Source: DYHD01 sp037445375 (GTDB lineage: Bacteria > Nitrospirota > Thermodesulfovibrionia > Thermodesulfovibrionales > Dissulfurispiraceae). Taken from it: 64,000 nt of DNA. The position numbers and the translations under genes were made by a program. Within the stretch, counting starts at the first letter, position 1. Each line of letters opens with the position of its first letter. Where the stretch lies: contig JBBIKS010000009.1 of NCBI GenBank assembly GCA_037445375.1, forward strand, positions 1 to 64,000, written 5' to 3'. Under the pieces are notes generated by a model. The model saw nothing but the letters and a program-made list of their open reading frames with translations, did not search any database and was not told where the DNA came from. Below, piece after piece: positions 36,376-45,788 of this stretch.

Positions 36376-36765
36376 TTAGTTCTCCATTTTGCTTAGAATC
36401 TTATCCATTTTTTCTTTTAATACTTCGGCAGTAAAAGGTTTTACGACATAATTGCTGACTCCTGCTTTTATCGCTTCTACAACCTTTTCCTTTTCCGCCT
36501 CCGCTGTTACCATTAAGATAGGCAGACTTTTTAACTCGGGATCACTCCTAACCTTTCTGAGCAGTCCAATTCCGTCGAGGTTGGGCATGTTCCAATCTGA
36601 GACCACAAATTTGAAATTGCCGCTTTTAAGTTTTATAAAAGCCTGCTCCCCATCTTCTGCTTCTTCAATGTTTTCAAAACCTATCTGTTTTAAGATATTT
36701 TTAACAATTCGCCTCATGGTGGCAAAATCATCCACAACCAATATTTTCATTTTATAATCAGGCAT
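36376..36765 (-). CDS. cheY: Response regulator CheY (canonical)
   Basis: 129-residue stand-alone receiver. It has the acidic pocket VVDDF, the phospho-acceptor in VVSDWNMPNLDG, the Thr in ILMVTAEA and the Lys in VVKPFTAEVL, all very close to enterobacterial CheY including the DWNMP motif. It is the likely motor-binding form. The ATG at 36765 has GGAGG 6 bp upstream, inside the end of the preceding cheY, and overlaps that gene by 8 bp. A 237-bp gap with CCCTC/GAGGG repeats separates it from cheA. Confidence 0.95.
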   Translation of the reverse strand: MPDYKMKILVVDDFATMRRIVKNILKQIGFENIEEAEDGEQAFIKLKSGNFKFVVSDWNMPNLDGIGLLRKVRSDPELKSLPILMVTAEAEKEKVVEAIKAGVSNYVVKPFTAEVLKEKMDKILSKMEN

Positions 36766-37147
36766 TGCTGCCTCCTTTCTTAAACATCCCTTTTAATATT
36801 TCTTTTATATTAATAGCTACCACATCAGCTGTCACGGGCTTTACAAGATATGCGCTTGCGCCTGCCTCCATCGCCTTTTCTCTTTCCTCAGGGTCAGCCT
36901 CTGTAGTAACCATCAGGACTGGAATATGTAATGTGTTAGGGTCTGCCTTCAGGGTTTTAACCAATTCAATGCCGTCCATAAACGGCATATTAAGGTCTGA
37001 CATTATAAGATTTACATCGTGGGATGCGAGCTTTTCGATAGCATCAAGCCCGTTTTCTGCAGAGACTACATCAAATCCTTTTGCTTTTAGATATAAACCT
37101 AATATTTTTCTTGTTGTCTGACAATCATCCACAACCAATATTTTCAT
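36758..37147 (-). CDS. CheY-like response regulator
   Basis: Second 129-residue single-domain receiver, about half identical to its neighbour. It has VVDDCQTTRK, the phospho-acceptor in LIMSDLNMPFMDG, LMVTTEAD and YLVKPVTADVV. The -DLNMP- motif is less like motor-binding CheY, so it may act as a phosphate sink, an adaptation regulator or a partner of another process. It lies between cheR (3 bp upstream) and the canonical cheY (8-bp overlap). A division of labour between the two is inferred, not shown. Confidence 0.92.
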   Translation of the reverse strand: MKILVVDDCQTTRKILGLYLKAKGFDVVSAENGLDAIEKLASHDVNLIMSDLNMPFMDGIELVKTLKADPNTLHIPVLMVTTEADPEEREKAMEAGASAYLVKPVTADVVAINIKEILKGMFKKGGSNA

Positions 37148-37150
37148 AAT

Positions 37151-37963
37151 TTATGCCCTCTGATATACAACTACTTTATTTATTACAACAGGTTTAAGTG
37201 CCCTCGTAACATTATGAAGGCTTTCAGATAAGCCGATAATCAAATAACCGCCGGGCTTAAGGCTGTCATAAAGAAGCGAGACCGCCTTTTTCTTTGCTTT
37301 ATCATCAAAATAAATAAGGACATTTCTACAAAATATGACATCCCTCCCGGTTACTAATCTCATCTTTCGCTCATCTACCAGATTTATGTTCATGAATTTG
37401 ACGGTATTTTTTACAATGGGAGATAGTTCATAGTTTTGCCCATTAGGCTTAAAATATTTTTTTAGATACTGCATTGGGATATTTCTGATGGAATATGAAT
37501 TGTAGGTCGCTTTTTGGGCTGACTCTATTGTTCCATCACTTATGTCTGAACCGATTATTTCCTTTTTAAGACTGTATCCCTTTTCTATTAATAACATTGA
37601 AAGGGTGTAAGGCTCTTCGCCGGTAGAACATGCAGCAGACCAGATTGCTATATCTTTTGAACCCTGCTTTTTAATAATTGCAGGCACTATATGGTCAATA
37701 AATACATCGAGCTGCTGCGTTTCCCTGAAAAAGAAGGTTTCATTTGTTGTAACTGCATCAAATAGTTTTGTAAGCTCATCAGTAGAATTGCCATAAAGCA
37801 AAAGATATAAATAATCTTCATAGCCGCTTAATTTTTTTTCCTGAATCCTTTTTGTGAGTCTGTTTTCGAGAAGATATTTCTTGGAGTCAGCAATAAAAAT
37901 GCCGCTCTTTTCATATATAAAATCACGCAACTGTTTAAATGTGTTATCCTGCAGAGCTTTCAT
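37151..37963 (-). CDS. cheR: Chemotaxis protein methyltransferase CheR
   Basis: 270 residues. The N-terminal helical domain (FKQLRDFIYEKSGIFI) is followed by the SAM-binding methyltransferase domain with NETFFFRE, IWSAACSTGEEPYTLSM, GSDISDGTIESA and DVIFCRNVLIYFD. It methylates receptor glutamates. It overlaps the HEAT-repeat gene by 4 bp (ATGA). No TPR extension is present. Confidence 0.95.
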   Translation of the reverse strand: MKALQDNTFKQLRDFIYEKSGIFIADSKKYLLENRLTKRIQEKKLSGYEDYLYLLLYGNSTDELTKLFDAVTTNETFFFRETQQLDVFIDHIVPAIIKKQGSKDIAIWSAACSTGEEPYTLSMLLIEKGYSLKKEIIGSDISDGTIESAQKATYNSYSIRNIPMQYLKKYFKPNGQNYELSPIVKNTVKFMNINLVDERKMRLVTGRDVIFCRNVLIYFDDKAKKKAVSLLYDSLKPGGYLIIGLSESLHNVTRALKPVVINKVVVYQRA

Positions 37964-39813
37964 AAACTGCCTTCCATTTCTTGCGCTTTCTGTCTTATTG
38001 CTGGAACTTTATGATTCAACAAAGGTTTCAATATAGCAGAAATATCAAAGTTGTTATTAAAAGCAATTTCAGATAGAGCATCAATCGTTGTAAGCACTAT
38101 AGGGATTTCATCAGACTTGAGCATCGGTTTAATATATTCAATCATATTGGTATTCAAAGAATGACCAAGAGCCTTTATGGCATAAATCCTAACCCAGACA
38201 TCACTATCATTCAACATCGGCAAAATTTCATCTATACAGCATTTTTTATTTCCAAGAGCCATTAATGCTGCCTTTTTGATCTCTATATTATCGTCCTTTA
38301 ATGCTGTAATAAGATTTTCATTAGCTTTTTCATCCTCAACCATACCAAGACTGCTAATGGCAGAAAGCTTGACATTCAAGTCCGGGTCTTTGATAAGCGT
38401 AATCAGAATTTCTATATCTGATGCATATCTGGCAATTATATCCTTTATTGGGGCATCGAAATCATTCAGACGGCTGAAGACTTCCTGCGGGTCGATAGCC
38501 AAAATTGCCTTTACTATTTCTTCTTTCACATCTCCGTATATCTCTTTCTCGAGTAATTTTAAAAGGTTGTCTATGATGGCACTATCTCCGATCTTTCCGA
38601 GGGCTGAAACAGAGTATTTCCTGACATGGCTGTCTTCATCTTCACAAGCATCCATGAATAACTGACCGGAATCCTCACTATCCATCTCTTTCAGTGCCTT
38701 GATACTTGCTCTTTTAACATCTCTCAAATTATCCTCAAAAAGTTTTATTAAATAAGGCACGGCAGCTTTACAATTTTGGTCTTCTATTATCTCAATGGCA
38801 AGAGCTTTAGCCCTATATTTAATCTTTGGATTATTTAATATATCTATAAGGGGCTGGGAGCAATCGAAGCCTTTTAGATTCTCTTTAATGGCATAAAGTA
38901 TATCCATTTCATCGGGCATGGATGGATCGAGCGATCCTGCAATATCCAATATGACCGGTATCGCAGCGGACTCCTGTAAAGCAACAAGACCATTTAATGC
39001 TATCAGTCGATCAGACCATTCACCATTGATATAGATATCCATGAGAATATCTTTTCCGCCAGGCATGTCTGTAACTGCTCCAATCATAAGAAGACTTTTG
39101 ATCGCAGCAGTTTTTTCGAATCCGTCCGCTCTCAAAAAATGCCTTAATAAGTATTTCTCAGATGATGGGAAACCCATTTTTCCAAGGGTCTCAATAGCGC
39201 TATATCTAAGGGTTTCAGAGTCGCTATCAAGCAAGGAGGCAATAGCTTCAATACTTGATTCATCCTTCATTATGGAAAGCGCCTCCAAAACAGAAAAACA
39301 GACCCATTCGTCATCTGCAAGGGCTTTTATTAATTGCGGAATTGCCTTTTTATACTCAAAAAACCCTAATGCCTTAGCCGCAGATGCCCTCACGTTTGCA
39401 TTTTTGTCTTCCTGAAGCAAGATTATTAAATCATCCAGATAATCGCAATGATTTATTTCTATTATTAGGTCAATAGCAAATTTTCTGACATCGTCATCCT
39501 TATCCTTAAGAAGATGGCGAAGCAAAGGGACCGTCTCATGCCCAATCTCCTTCAGAATTATCATTGCCGTATTTCTTAAAAATGCATCTTCCCGCAAAAG
39601 CGGCAGCAACATATAAGCAGTCGTCTCACCGCCTATAGACATAAGAGATCTCATTGCGGCATCCTGCACCCCTGCATTATGGTCTCTTAAAGCCCTTATA
39701 AGTGAATAAACAGCCCTCTCATCAGCATCTGATAATGCCTCTGCCGCCGCACGTCTTTTTGAATCTTTTGGATCTGAAAGGTTTCTTATATGTTTTAAAA
39801 CATTTTTTCCCAA
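37960..39813 (-). CDS. HEAT-repeat protein of the chemotaxis operon
   Basis: 617 residues composed of about 18 HEAT/PBS-lyase-type repeats of 31-33 residues, with recurring patterns such as VRKFAIDLI, VRASAAKALG, LRYSAIETLGKMG, VKRASIKALKEM, VRKYSVSALGKIG and VRIYAIKALGH. The resulting alpha-solenoid is a protein-binding scaffold. It has no signal peptide and no enzymatic motif. The start is a TTG (39813) with GGGGGAT upstream. It sits between fliA and cheR with a 4-bp overlap into cheR, so a role in the chemosensory array or motor output is suggested only by context. Confidence 0.85.
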   Translation of the reverse strand: MGKNVLKHIRNLSDPKDSKRRAAAEALSDADERAVYSLIRALRDHNAGVQDAAMRSLMSIGGETTAYMLLPLLREDAFLRNTAMIILKEIGHETVPLLRHLLKDKDDDVRKFAIDLIIEINHCDYLDDLIILLQEDKNANVRASAAKALGFFEYKKAIPQLIKALADDEWVCFSVLEALSIMKDESSIEAIASLLDSDSETLRYSAIETLGKMGFPSSEKYLLRHFLRADGFEKTAAIKSLLMIGAVTDMPGGKDILMDIYINGEWSDRLIALNGLVALQESAAIPVILDIAGSLDPSMPDEMDILYAIKENLKGFDCSQPLIDILNNPKIKYRAKALAIEIIEDQNCKAAVPYLIKLFEDNLRDVKRASIKALKEMDSEDSGQLFMDACEDEDSHVRKYSVSALGKIGDSAIIDNLLKLLEKEIYGDVKEEIVKAILAIDPQEVFSRLNDFDAPIKDIIARYASDIEILITLIKDPDLNVKLSAISSLGMVEDEKANENLITALKDDNIEIKKAALMALGNKKCCIDEILPMLNDSDVWVRIYAIKALGHSLNTNMIEYIKPMLKSDEIPIVLTTIDALSEIAFNNNFDISAILKPLLNHKVPAIRQKAQEMEGSL

Positions 39814-39873
39814 TATATCCCCCTCCCACGCAATATGTGCATATTTATATTATCGGAATTTTAAAAAAAATCT

Positions 39874-40632
39874 TTAATTTTGTTTTCTATCCACCAGTCT
39901 TGCCTTCATCCAGATTAGTGCTTTATTATGCAGTTGGCATATTCTGCCTTCGCTCATATCCATGACTTGAGAAATTTCCCTCATTGTCAACTCATCCCAG
40001 TAATAGAGGGACAAGATAAGTTTTTCTTTCTCCGGCAATTCATCTATAATGCCCGCAAGCCATTTTTGTTTATCTTTGTCTTCAAGTTTTTTTATAGGAT
40101 TAATTGAAGATTTATCAGGTATGATTTCTGCCAAGCTAATCTCCTCGCCGTTAGCCTGTCTCTCAGAAAACTCCTCTATACTGAATATGGTCACAACTTG
40201 CGCTCCCTGCACTGCTTCATAATATTCATCGAGGGTTAAATCAAGGGCCTCTGCAATTTCCTCATCTTCAGGCACTTCCCCTAAGTCTCTTTGCATTTGC
40301 TTGCATATATTGTTTAGCATCATGATCTTATTTTTTTGGGATTTCGATATGGGGTTAAAACGATCAAGCTCATCCAGCATAGCTCCCTTTATTCTATACT
40401 TAACAAAAGTCAAAATTTTTCCCTCATCTTCATTGAATCTGTCTATCGCCTCCAGAAGTCCTACAATTCCTACACTCATAAGGTCATCAAGAGTTAATTG
40501 CTGCGGCAGCCGCCATGCTAATCTCAATGCAGTATATTTAATATAAGGAAGCAGTTCCTCAATCAGCCGATCTTTCTCTGCTTCACTCAGCTCTTTTTGG
40601 CTTGAACGGTTTTTTTTTGTTTTCTGTTTCAT
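39874..40632 (-). CDS. fliA: Flagellar sigma factor FliA (sigma-28)
   Basis: 252-residue sigma-70 family member of FliA type. It has region 2 (YIKYTALRLAWRLP, DDLMSVGIVGLLEAIDRF, RIKGAMLDELDRFN), region 3 (LGEVPEDEEIAEALDL) and region 4 with the helix-turn-helix LTMREISQVMDMSEGRICQL. It directs late flagellar and chemotaxis promoters. It lies between flhG, with repeat A7 in between, and the HEAT/che genes. I did not find a convincing sigma-28 promoter upstream of the che block. Confidence 0.94.
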   Translation of the reverse strand: MKQKTKKNRSSQKELSEAEKDRLIEELLPYIKYTALRLAWRLPQQLTLDDLMSVGIVGLLEAIDRFNEDEGKILTFVKYRIKGAMLDELDRFNPISKSQKNKIMMLNNICKQMQRDLGEVPEDEEIAEALDLTLDEYYEAVQGAQVVTIFSIEEFSERQANGEEISLAEIIPDKSSINPIKKLEDKDKQKWLAGIIDELPEKEKLILSLYYWDELTMREISQVMDMSEGRICQLHNKALIWMKARLVDRKQN

Positions 40633-40644
40633 ATATAAAAATTA

Positions 40645-40770
40645 TTTAGAGTCTGTTTATAAACCACCTATTCCGCACCCCCCTCCCCTCAAGCAAGGAG
40701 CTTATTTATCAACCCTCCCTCTTGACGGGGAGGGCGGGGTGAATTGAGACTTTATAAACAAACTCTATTT
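40645..40770. repeat. Family A MITE-like element, copy A7, at the flhG stop
   Basis: The ends are TTTAGAGTCTGTTTATAAAC and TTTATAAACAAACTCTATTT. The core is a CCCTCCCC ... GGGGAGGGCGGGG palindrome. Read on the minus strand, its end supplies the TAG stop of flhG (40765-40767); its other end is 13 bp before the fliA start codon. It separates flhG from fliA inside the flagellar block. Confidence 0.8.
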
Positions 40771-41643
40771 ACTCCCGGCAGCAGTTAGAAGATTACCTAT
40801 GAAAAACTGCAATGATCCCTTTATTTTTCCTTCCATATTCAATATCTTAGGTGCAAGTTCAGTTATCTTTCTTGAAGCTGCAGAATTAGGGTAGATATCA
40901 ATAAATGCCCTCTGCCTTTTGACAGCCTTTTTTACCGACTCATCAAACGGGATATAACCCAAATAATCAATAGATACATTAAGAAACCTCTCCGTTGTTA
41001 CAGATAATCTTTTGAATATCTCCATCGCTTCATCGTATCCGTTTACTGAATTTATCAGCACATTAAACTTTCTTTCCTGATAACGGGTGGAAAGAACCTT
41101 TATAAGGGCATAGGCATCCGTCACGGCTGTAGGCTCCGGCGCTGTAATAATAATTATCTCTTGAGCTGCTACACAAAAGAATGCAACATTTTCAGATATG
41201 CCTGCCGCTGTATCAATAAGCAATATATCCACTTTGCCGTCAAAAGAATCAAATTCCCCTAATATCTTTAATCTTTGAAATTCATCCAGCGATGTAAGCT
41301 CTTGAATGCCGGAGCTTGCAGGCAATATCTTTATGCCATAGGGACCCTCTGCAACAACATCCTGCAGAGACATCTGCCCGTTTAATACATGCTGAATATT
41401 ATATTTAGGAGCCATTTGTAATAAAACATCAATATTGCTGAGGCCTAAATCTGCATCAAGAATCATAACTTCATTGTCGAGCCTTCTTAGAGCTATTGCA
41501 AGATTTGCAACAATATTGCTTTTTCCAACTCCTCCTTTGCCGCTTGAGACTGCTATTGTTGTAATATTTTTTTTTCGTTTCATTTCATTCCCGACCTTCA
41601 GCATGCTTGCAGCCTCTTGTTCAATATAAGATCTGAGATGCAC
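40765..41643 (-). CDS. flhG: Flagellar number regulator FlhG (MinD-like ATPase)
   Basis: 292 residues from GTG 41643, or 279 from ATG 41604. The deviant Walker A SSGKGGVGKSNIVANLA, VMILDADLGLSNIDVLL (FlhG-type) and LLIDTAAGISENV are present. FlhG controls the number of flagella by restraining FlhF. The upstream GTG start would include IEQEAASMLKVG, a loose match to the DQAxxLR helix that stimulates FlhF. The ATG start has the better ribosome site (AAGAGG). Both overlap the flhF end. The last codon and stop lie in a repeat end. Confidence 0.93.
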   Translation of the reverse strand: MHLRSYIEQEAASMLKVGNEMKRKKNITTIAVSSGKGGVGKSNIVANLAIALRRLDNEVMILDADLGLSNIDVLLQMAPKYNIQHVLNGQMSLQDVVAEGPYGIKILPASSGIQELTSLDEFQRLKILGEFDSFDGKVDILLIDTAAGISENVAFFCVAAQEIIIITAPEPTAVTDAYALIKVLSTRYQERKFNVLINSVNGYDEAMEIFKRLSVTTERFLNVSIDYLGYIPFDESVKKAVKRQRAFIDIYPNSAASRKITELAPKILNMEGKIKGSLQFFIGNLLTAAGSK

Positions 41644-42728
41644 TCAGATGATGGAAACTCAATATCATCTGGTACCTTTTGCCCTGTTGTTAAATATGCA
41701 ACAGGCTTGTGATAAGTCATTAAAAGGTTATACAAAGAGCCGAACCTCACTGCCTCATCAACTTTAGTAAAAGCGATGCATGAGATAGGCAGTTTTTTGT
41801 AAAACTTGTATGTCTGTTGCATAAACTCATCATCGCTATTCGCACTTATCAATAGATGAAGCTCTATATTGCTATCTGAGAGACAAATATTGGCAAGGAA
41901 TTTGTTATATTCTTCATCTCTTGGATTTCTCCCCATTGTGTCAATAAAGATTACATCTTTGTTTCTTAGAAACCTTGAAATTCCATCTTTTACGGTATCT
42001 TGGCTTGATGCAATGTATAACGGTATTCCCATAATTCTTGCGTATATTCTAATCTGCTCACATGCGCCTATGCGGTAAGTATCAAGATTTATTATCCCAA
42101 CTCTTTTGCCTTCCTTTAATGATTTGGCAGAAAGTTTAGCGATAGTAGTGGTTTTGCCGACCCCAGTAGGTCCAACAAGCATAATTATTTTGCTGTTTCT
42201 TGAGTTGTCTTTAACCATCAATTGATGTTTCATAAGATAGATAATATCATCAAGGCTTTCAGCTTTTTTAGAGAGATTTAATGCATAGTCCTCTTTTATT
42301 GAACACTTCCTGAGAAAATTGAACAAATCTTTTTTTTCGATTTTTTGGGGCGGTATTTGTTCAACTGCTTTATCGCATGGAGGGGTTGCCTGTTCAACAG
42401 TCTTATTATAGCTGCCCTGTTCAGATGCCGGATATGAATAATGTTCTTCAATTTTTTTGTTGTCATCTCTATTATTCTTGTATAGAGAAGCAAGGTTAGA
42501 ATGAGCAAACTTGCCCGAGATGCCCGAGATAAAAGATGGCCTCACCTTTTCAGCTGAACCCTTTGTTAAAAAATCATTGTCATAGTCAATTGCAGAGGTG
42601 ATTTCAACATAAGATAGGCTGCCTTTCTTTTCCTCAGAAGATAGTATGACGGCATTATCCCCGAATTCCTTTTTTATCATTTCGAGGGCTTCCTTATAGG
42701 TTTTTGCGGTAAATTTTTTAATCTTCAT
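41598..42728 (-). CDS. flhF: Flagellar SRP-like GTPase FlhF
   Basis: 376 residues. The N-terminal B-domain start (KIKKFTAKTYKEALEMIKKE, then FGDNAVILSS) is typical of FlhF. The middle is a disordered polar segment, and the SRP-type GTPase domain begins near residue 180 with LVGPTGVGKTTTIAKLSA, IINLDTYRIGACEQI, VIFIDTMGRNPRD and FTKVDE. FlhF marks the cell pole for flagellum assembly. It overlaps flhA by 11 bp at its start and flhG at its end. Confidence 0.95.
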   Translation of the reverse strand: MKIKKFTAKTYKEALEMIKKEFGDNAVILSSEEKKGSLSYVEITSAIDYDNDFLTKGSAEKVRPSFISGISGKFAHSNLASLYKNNRDDNKKIEEHYSYPASEQGSYNKTVEQATPPCDKAVEQIPPQKIEKKDLFNFLRKCSIKEDYALNLSKKAESLDDIIYLMKHQLMVKDNSRNSKIIMLVGPTGVGKTTTIAKLSAKSLKEGKRVGIINLDTYRIGACEQIRIYARIMGIPLYIASSQDTVKDGISRFLRNKDVIFIDTMGRNPRDEEYNKFLANICLSDSNIELHLLISANSDDEFMQQTYKFYKKLPISCIAFTKVDEAVRFGSLYNLLMTYHKPVAYLTTGQKVPDDIEFPSSECISDLILNKRLQAC

Positions 42729-44754
42729 ATTTCACTACTCCTGTTGTATGTAATTTCACAGACGGAGCAATTTCAGCGCTTGAAAGGATAACAATAGACG
42801 GTATAAACCTTTCAATTATCTTTCTCAAGAATCTCCTGACATGCTGAGAGCAGAGAATGATCGGCTGAGCTCCTTTGAATTTTTCCTCAAGGACAGACCT
42901 TTCAATTGCCCGTATAAGTTTATTGAGGACATCCGGGCTTATAGCGCCGCCTGCATCAATCGCCCGAGACAGTGCTATCTCAAATTCAGGATCTAAAGAA
43001 ACTACATATATAGCGCCGTCCTGCCCCATATATTGTTTCGTTATAAACCTTGAGAGTGTCTGCCTGACATATTCCGTCAATATTTCGACATCCTTAACTG
43101 TCGGAGCATAGTCTAATAAGGTCTCAAGAATGCTGACCAAATCATTAATTGGCACTTTTTCTCTCAGCAAACTCTGCAATATCCTTTGAAGCCCCCCAAG
43201 TGAAATCATTGATGGGATAAGTTCATCAACTAATTTTGGATAAGTGCGGGATATCTTATCGAGAAGCGCCTGTACCTCTGTCCTCGTGAGGAGTTCCCAT
43301 GAATGCGATCTGATCAGTTCAGTTATGTGAGTAGCAATTACCGTCGCAGGGTCAACTACCATATAACCCCTTGCCTGTGCCTTCTCAATCTCTTTGTCAT
43401 CAATCCAGTATGCAGGCAGACCGAATACTGGCTCCTTTGTAGGTATTCCCTCAATCTTGTCAGCCTCTTTTGAGACAACTGCAAGATGGTAGCCCGTCAT
43501 CACCTCACCCTTGGCAACCTCGATTCCCCTTATAAAAAAACTGTATTCATGTGGTCTCAGTTGAAGGTTGTCTTTTATATGAATTGCTGGAACAACAAAA
43601 CCTAATTCTGAGGCAATCTGCCTTCTCATAGCTTTTATTTTATTAAGAAGCGCCCCTCTCTCTGATTCTACCAGCGGGATCAATCCATATCCTATCTCAA
43701 ATGTAAGAGGCTCTATTTCTATCAATGTCTCGATAGGTGCCTCATCTTCTGTCGGTTCAGGCACTTGCTCTTTTTTTTCATCCGGCAATGGAGGTCGCGA
43801 TACAGCATAAGCTATTGCTGCTGAGACGGCAGACAGGACAAAGAATGGTATATTAGGCAGTCCCGGGACAAGACCAAGTGATAGCATTATTCCAGATGTT
43901 GCAACGAGTGTTTTAGGGCTAAGAAATATCTGGCGCGTTATATCCTTTCCCAAATCTGATTCACCGCCAGCCCTGCTTATCACGATACCGGCAGCGGTAG
44001 ATATTAAAAGAGTAGGTATTTGAGACACTAAACCATCGCCGATTGTCAGAATTGTATATGTCTGGGCAGCTTCAGCAAAAGGCATTCCTTTTTGGAGAGT
44101 GCCTATTATTAAACCACCGACAATATTAATGACTGTTATGATCAGCCCTGCAATGGCATCGCCCCTAACGAATTTGCTTGCACCATCCATTGCACCGTAG
44201 AAGTCCGCTTCCTGAGAGATCATTGACCTTCTTTTTCTTGCCTCTGCTTCATCAATTAATCCAGCGTTAAGATCAGCATCTATCGCCATTTGTTTGCCCG
44301 GCATAGCATCAAGGGTGAACCTTGCGGCTACCTCTGCAATCCTTCCAGAACCCTTAGTGATAACAACAAAATTAACAATAATCAATATCAAAAAGATCGT
44401 GAAGCCTACTGCATAATTGCCCCCTACCACAAAGCTTCCAAATGACTTTATTACATCACCTGCGGCTTCAATACCTTCATTACCCTTCAATAATATCAGT
44501 CTTGTAGAGGCAACATTGAGTGCCAGCCTGAATAGAGTTATAATAAGCAGTATCGAAGGGAATACTGAAAAATCAAGGGGTTTTCTAATGCAGACAGCCG
44601 ATATCATAATAACGATAGCAAGGGAAATGGATATTGAGAGAAAGATATCGAGCATAAAAGATGGAATAGGGAGTATCATCAGCCCAAGAAGCCCAACAAC
44701 ACTGATAGCTACTATAATATCCCCTCTTTGATTGATGAACTTTTTGATTTCCAT
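42718..44754 (-). CDS. flhA: Flagellar export gate protein FlhA
   Basis: 678 residues. The N-terminal part has about eight transmembrane helices and the FHIPEP region (PLDFSVFPSILLIITLFRLA, DAMPGKQMAIDADLNAGLID, ARKRRSMISQEADFYGAMDG). From about residue 350 the soluble domain forms the cytoplasmic nonamer (RDHYSF-like, PAYWIDDKEIEKAQARGY, LLREKVPINDLVSILETLLD). It uses proton motive force to power export. TAATG overlap with flhB indicates translational coupling. Confidence 0.97.
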   Translation of the reverse strand: MEIKKFINQRGDIIVAISVVGLLGLMILPIPSFMLDIFLSISISLAIVIMISAVCIRKPLDFSVFPSILLIITLFRLALNVASTRLILLKGNEGIEAAGDVIKSFGSFVVGGNYAVGFTIFLILIIVNFVVITKGSGRIAEVAARFTLDAMPGKQMAIDADLNAGLIDEAEARKRRSMISQEADFYGAMDGASKFVRGDAIAGLIITVINIVGGLIIGTLQKGMPFAEAAQTYTILTIGDGLVSQIPTLLISTAAGIVISRAGGESDLGKDITRQIFLSPKTLVATSGIMLSLGLVPGLPNIPFFVLSAVSAAIAYAVSRPPLPDEKKEQVPEPTEDEAPIETLIEIEPLTFEIGYGLIPLVESERGALLNKIKAMRRQIASELGFVVPAIHIKDNLQLRPHEYSFFIRGIEVAKGEVMTGYHLAVVSKEADKIEGIPTKEPVFGLPAYWIDDKEIEKAQARGYMVVDPATVIATHITELIRSHSWELLTRTEVQALLDKISRTYPKLVDELIPSMISLGGLQRILQSLLREKVPINDLVSILETLLDYAPTVKDVEILTEYVRQTLSRFITKQYMGQDGAIYVVSLDPEFEIALSRAIDAGGAISPDVLNKLIRAIERSVLEEKFKGAQPIILCSQHVRRFLRKIIERFIPSIVILSSAEIAPSVKLHTTGVVKYED

Positions 44755-45788
44755 TATGCTGCACCTTTCATTTTATAAATGTATGCGAGTATCTTTGCGA
44801 CCGCCTTATAAAGATCCTCAGGTATATATGAGTCAATTTTGAGCTTAAAAATCGCTCTTGCAAGCGGTACATCTTCAATTACAGGTATGCCGTGCTTGTC
44901 AGCTATTTCCTTAATTTTTTCAGCAATTAAACCGGCTCCTTTAGCTACTATCTTTGGAGCTGACATCTCGTTTCTCTTGTATTGCAAGGCAACTGCAAGA
45001 TGAACAGGGTTTGTTATTACTACAGTAGCTTTTGGCACTTCCTGCATCATCCTCCTTCTGGCAATCTCCCTCTGTATGCTTTTTATTCTCGCCTTTATCA
45101 ACGGGTCTCCTTCGGTTTCCTTGTGTTCTTCCTTCAACTCTTCCTTAGACATTCTGATAGAACGCGCAAATCTCCATCTCTCAAATAAATAATCGAGTAT
45201 TGCAACTATAAAAAAAGTCAAAAATGCAATAATTACAGCCTTTGTTGCAAGATTAAAGGTAATATCCCGTATTGATTGAATATCAAAGGTAATAATTGAA
45301 GGAGTGATATATATCATGCCGCTTATAATAAAGAAACAAACTAAAGCGCCTACTGTAAATTTAAAAAATGTCTTGAAAAGCTCTACCAAGCCTTCTTTAG
45401 AAAATATTCTCTTGAATCCGTTGATAGGGTTCATCTTTTCAAATTCAAGCTTTATGGGCTTCAAGATAAATCCCCCCTGCATAATGCCTGAAAAAAGAGC
45501 AAAGGCAAAAGAAATCGCAAAGAAAGGCATCAGAATTAAAAGCGTCTCTACCGTACCAAAACGCATAACCGCAATAACATCTGTGCCGTAACTGAGTCTT
45601 AGAAGTTTGATGGTCAACTCTGAAATGTTTTTTATAAAATCACCCCCGACTATATAAAACATCAGAATCACCCCTCCGACTGTTATCAGCGAGATAAGTT
45701 CACGGCTTCTTGCAACCTGCCCTTTTTCACGAGCCTTTTGCTTTCTTCGGGGCGTTGCTTGTTCGGTTTTTTCTTGATATTCAGCCAT
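44754..45788 (-). CDS. flhB: Flagellar export switch protein FlhB with NPVH cleavage site
   Basis: 344 residues. A short charged N-terminus (EKTEQATPRRKQKAREKGQV) is followed by four membrane helices. The C-terminal cytoplasmic domain holds the autocleavage site as VVITNPVHLAVAL near residue 257. The canonical site is N-PTH; here Thr is Val, leaving the cleaved Asn-Pro bond and the His intact. FlhB switches export specificity from rod/hook to filament substrates. It directly follows fliR with no gap. Confidence 0.95.
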   Translation of the reverse strand: MAEYQEKTEQATPRRKQKAREKGQVARSRELISLITVGGVILMFYIVGGDFIKNISELTIKLLRLSYGTDVIAVMRFGTVETLLILMPFFAISFAFALFSGIMQGGFILKPIKLEFEKMNPINGFKRIFSKEGLVELFKTFFKFTVGALVCFFIISGMIYITPSIITFDIQSIRDITFNLATKAVIIAFLTFFIVAILDYLFERWRFARSIRMSKEELKEEHKETEGDPLIKARIKSIQREIARRRMMQEVPKATVVITNPVHLAVALQYKRNEMSAPKIVAKGAGLIAEKIKEIADKHGIPVIEDVPLARAIFKLKIDSYIPEDLYKAVAKILAYIYKMKGAA

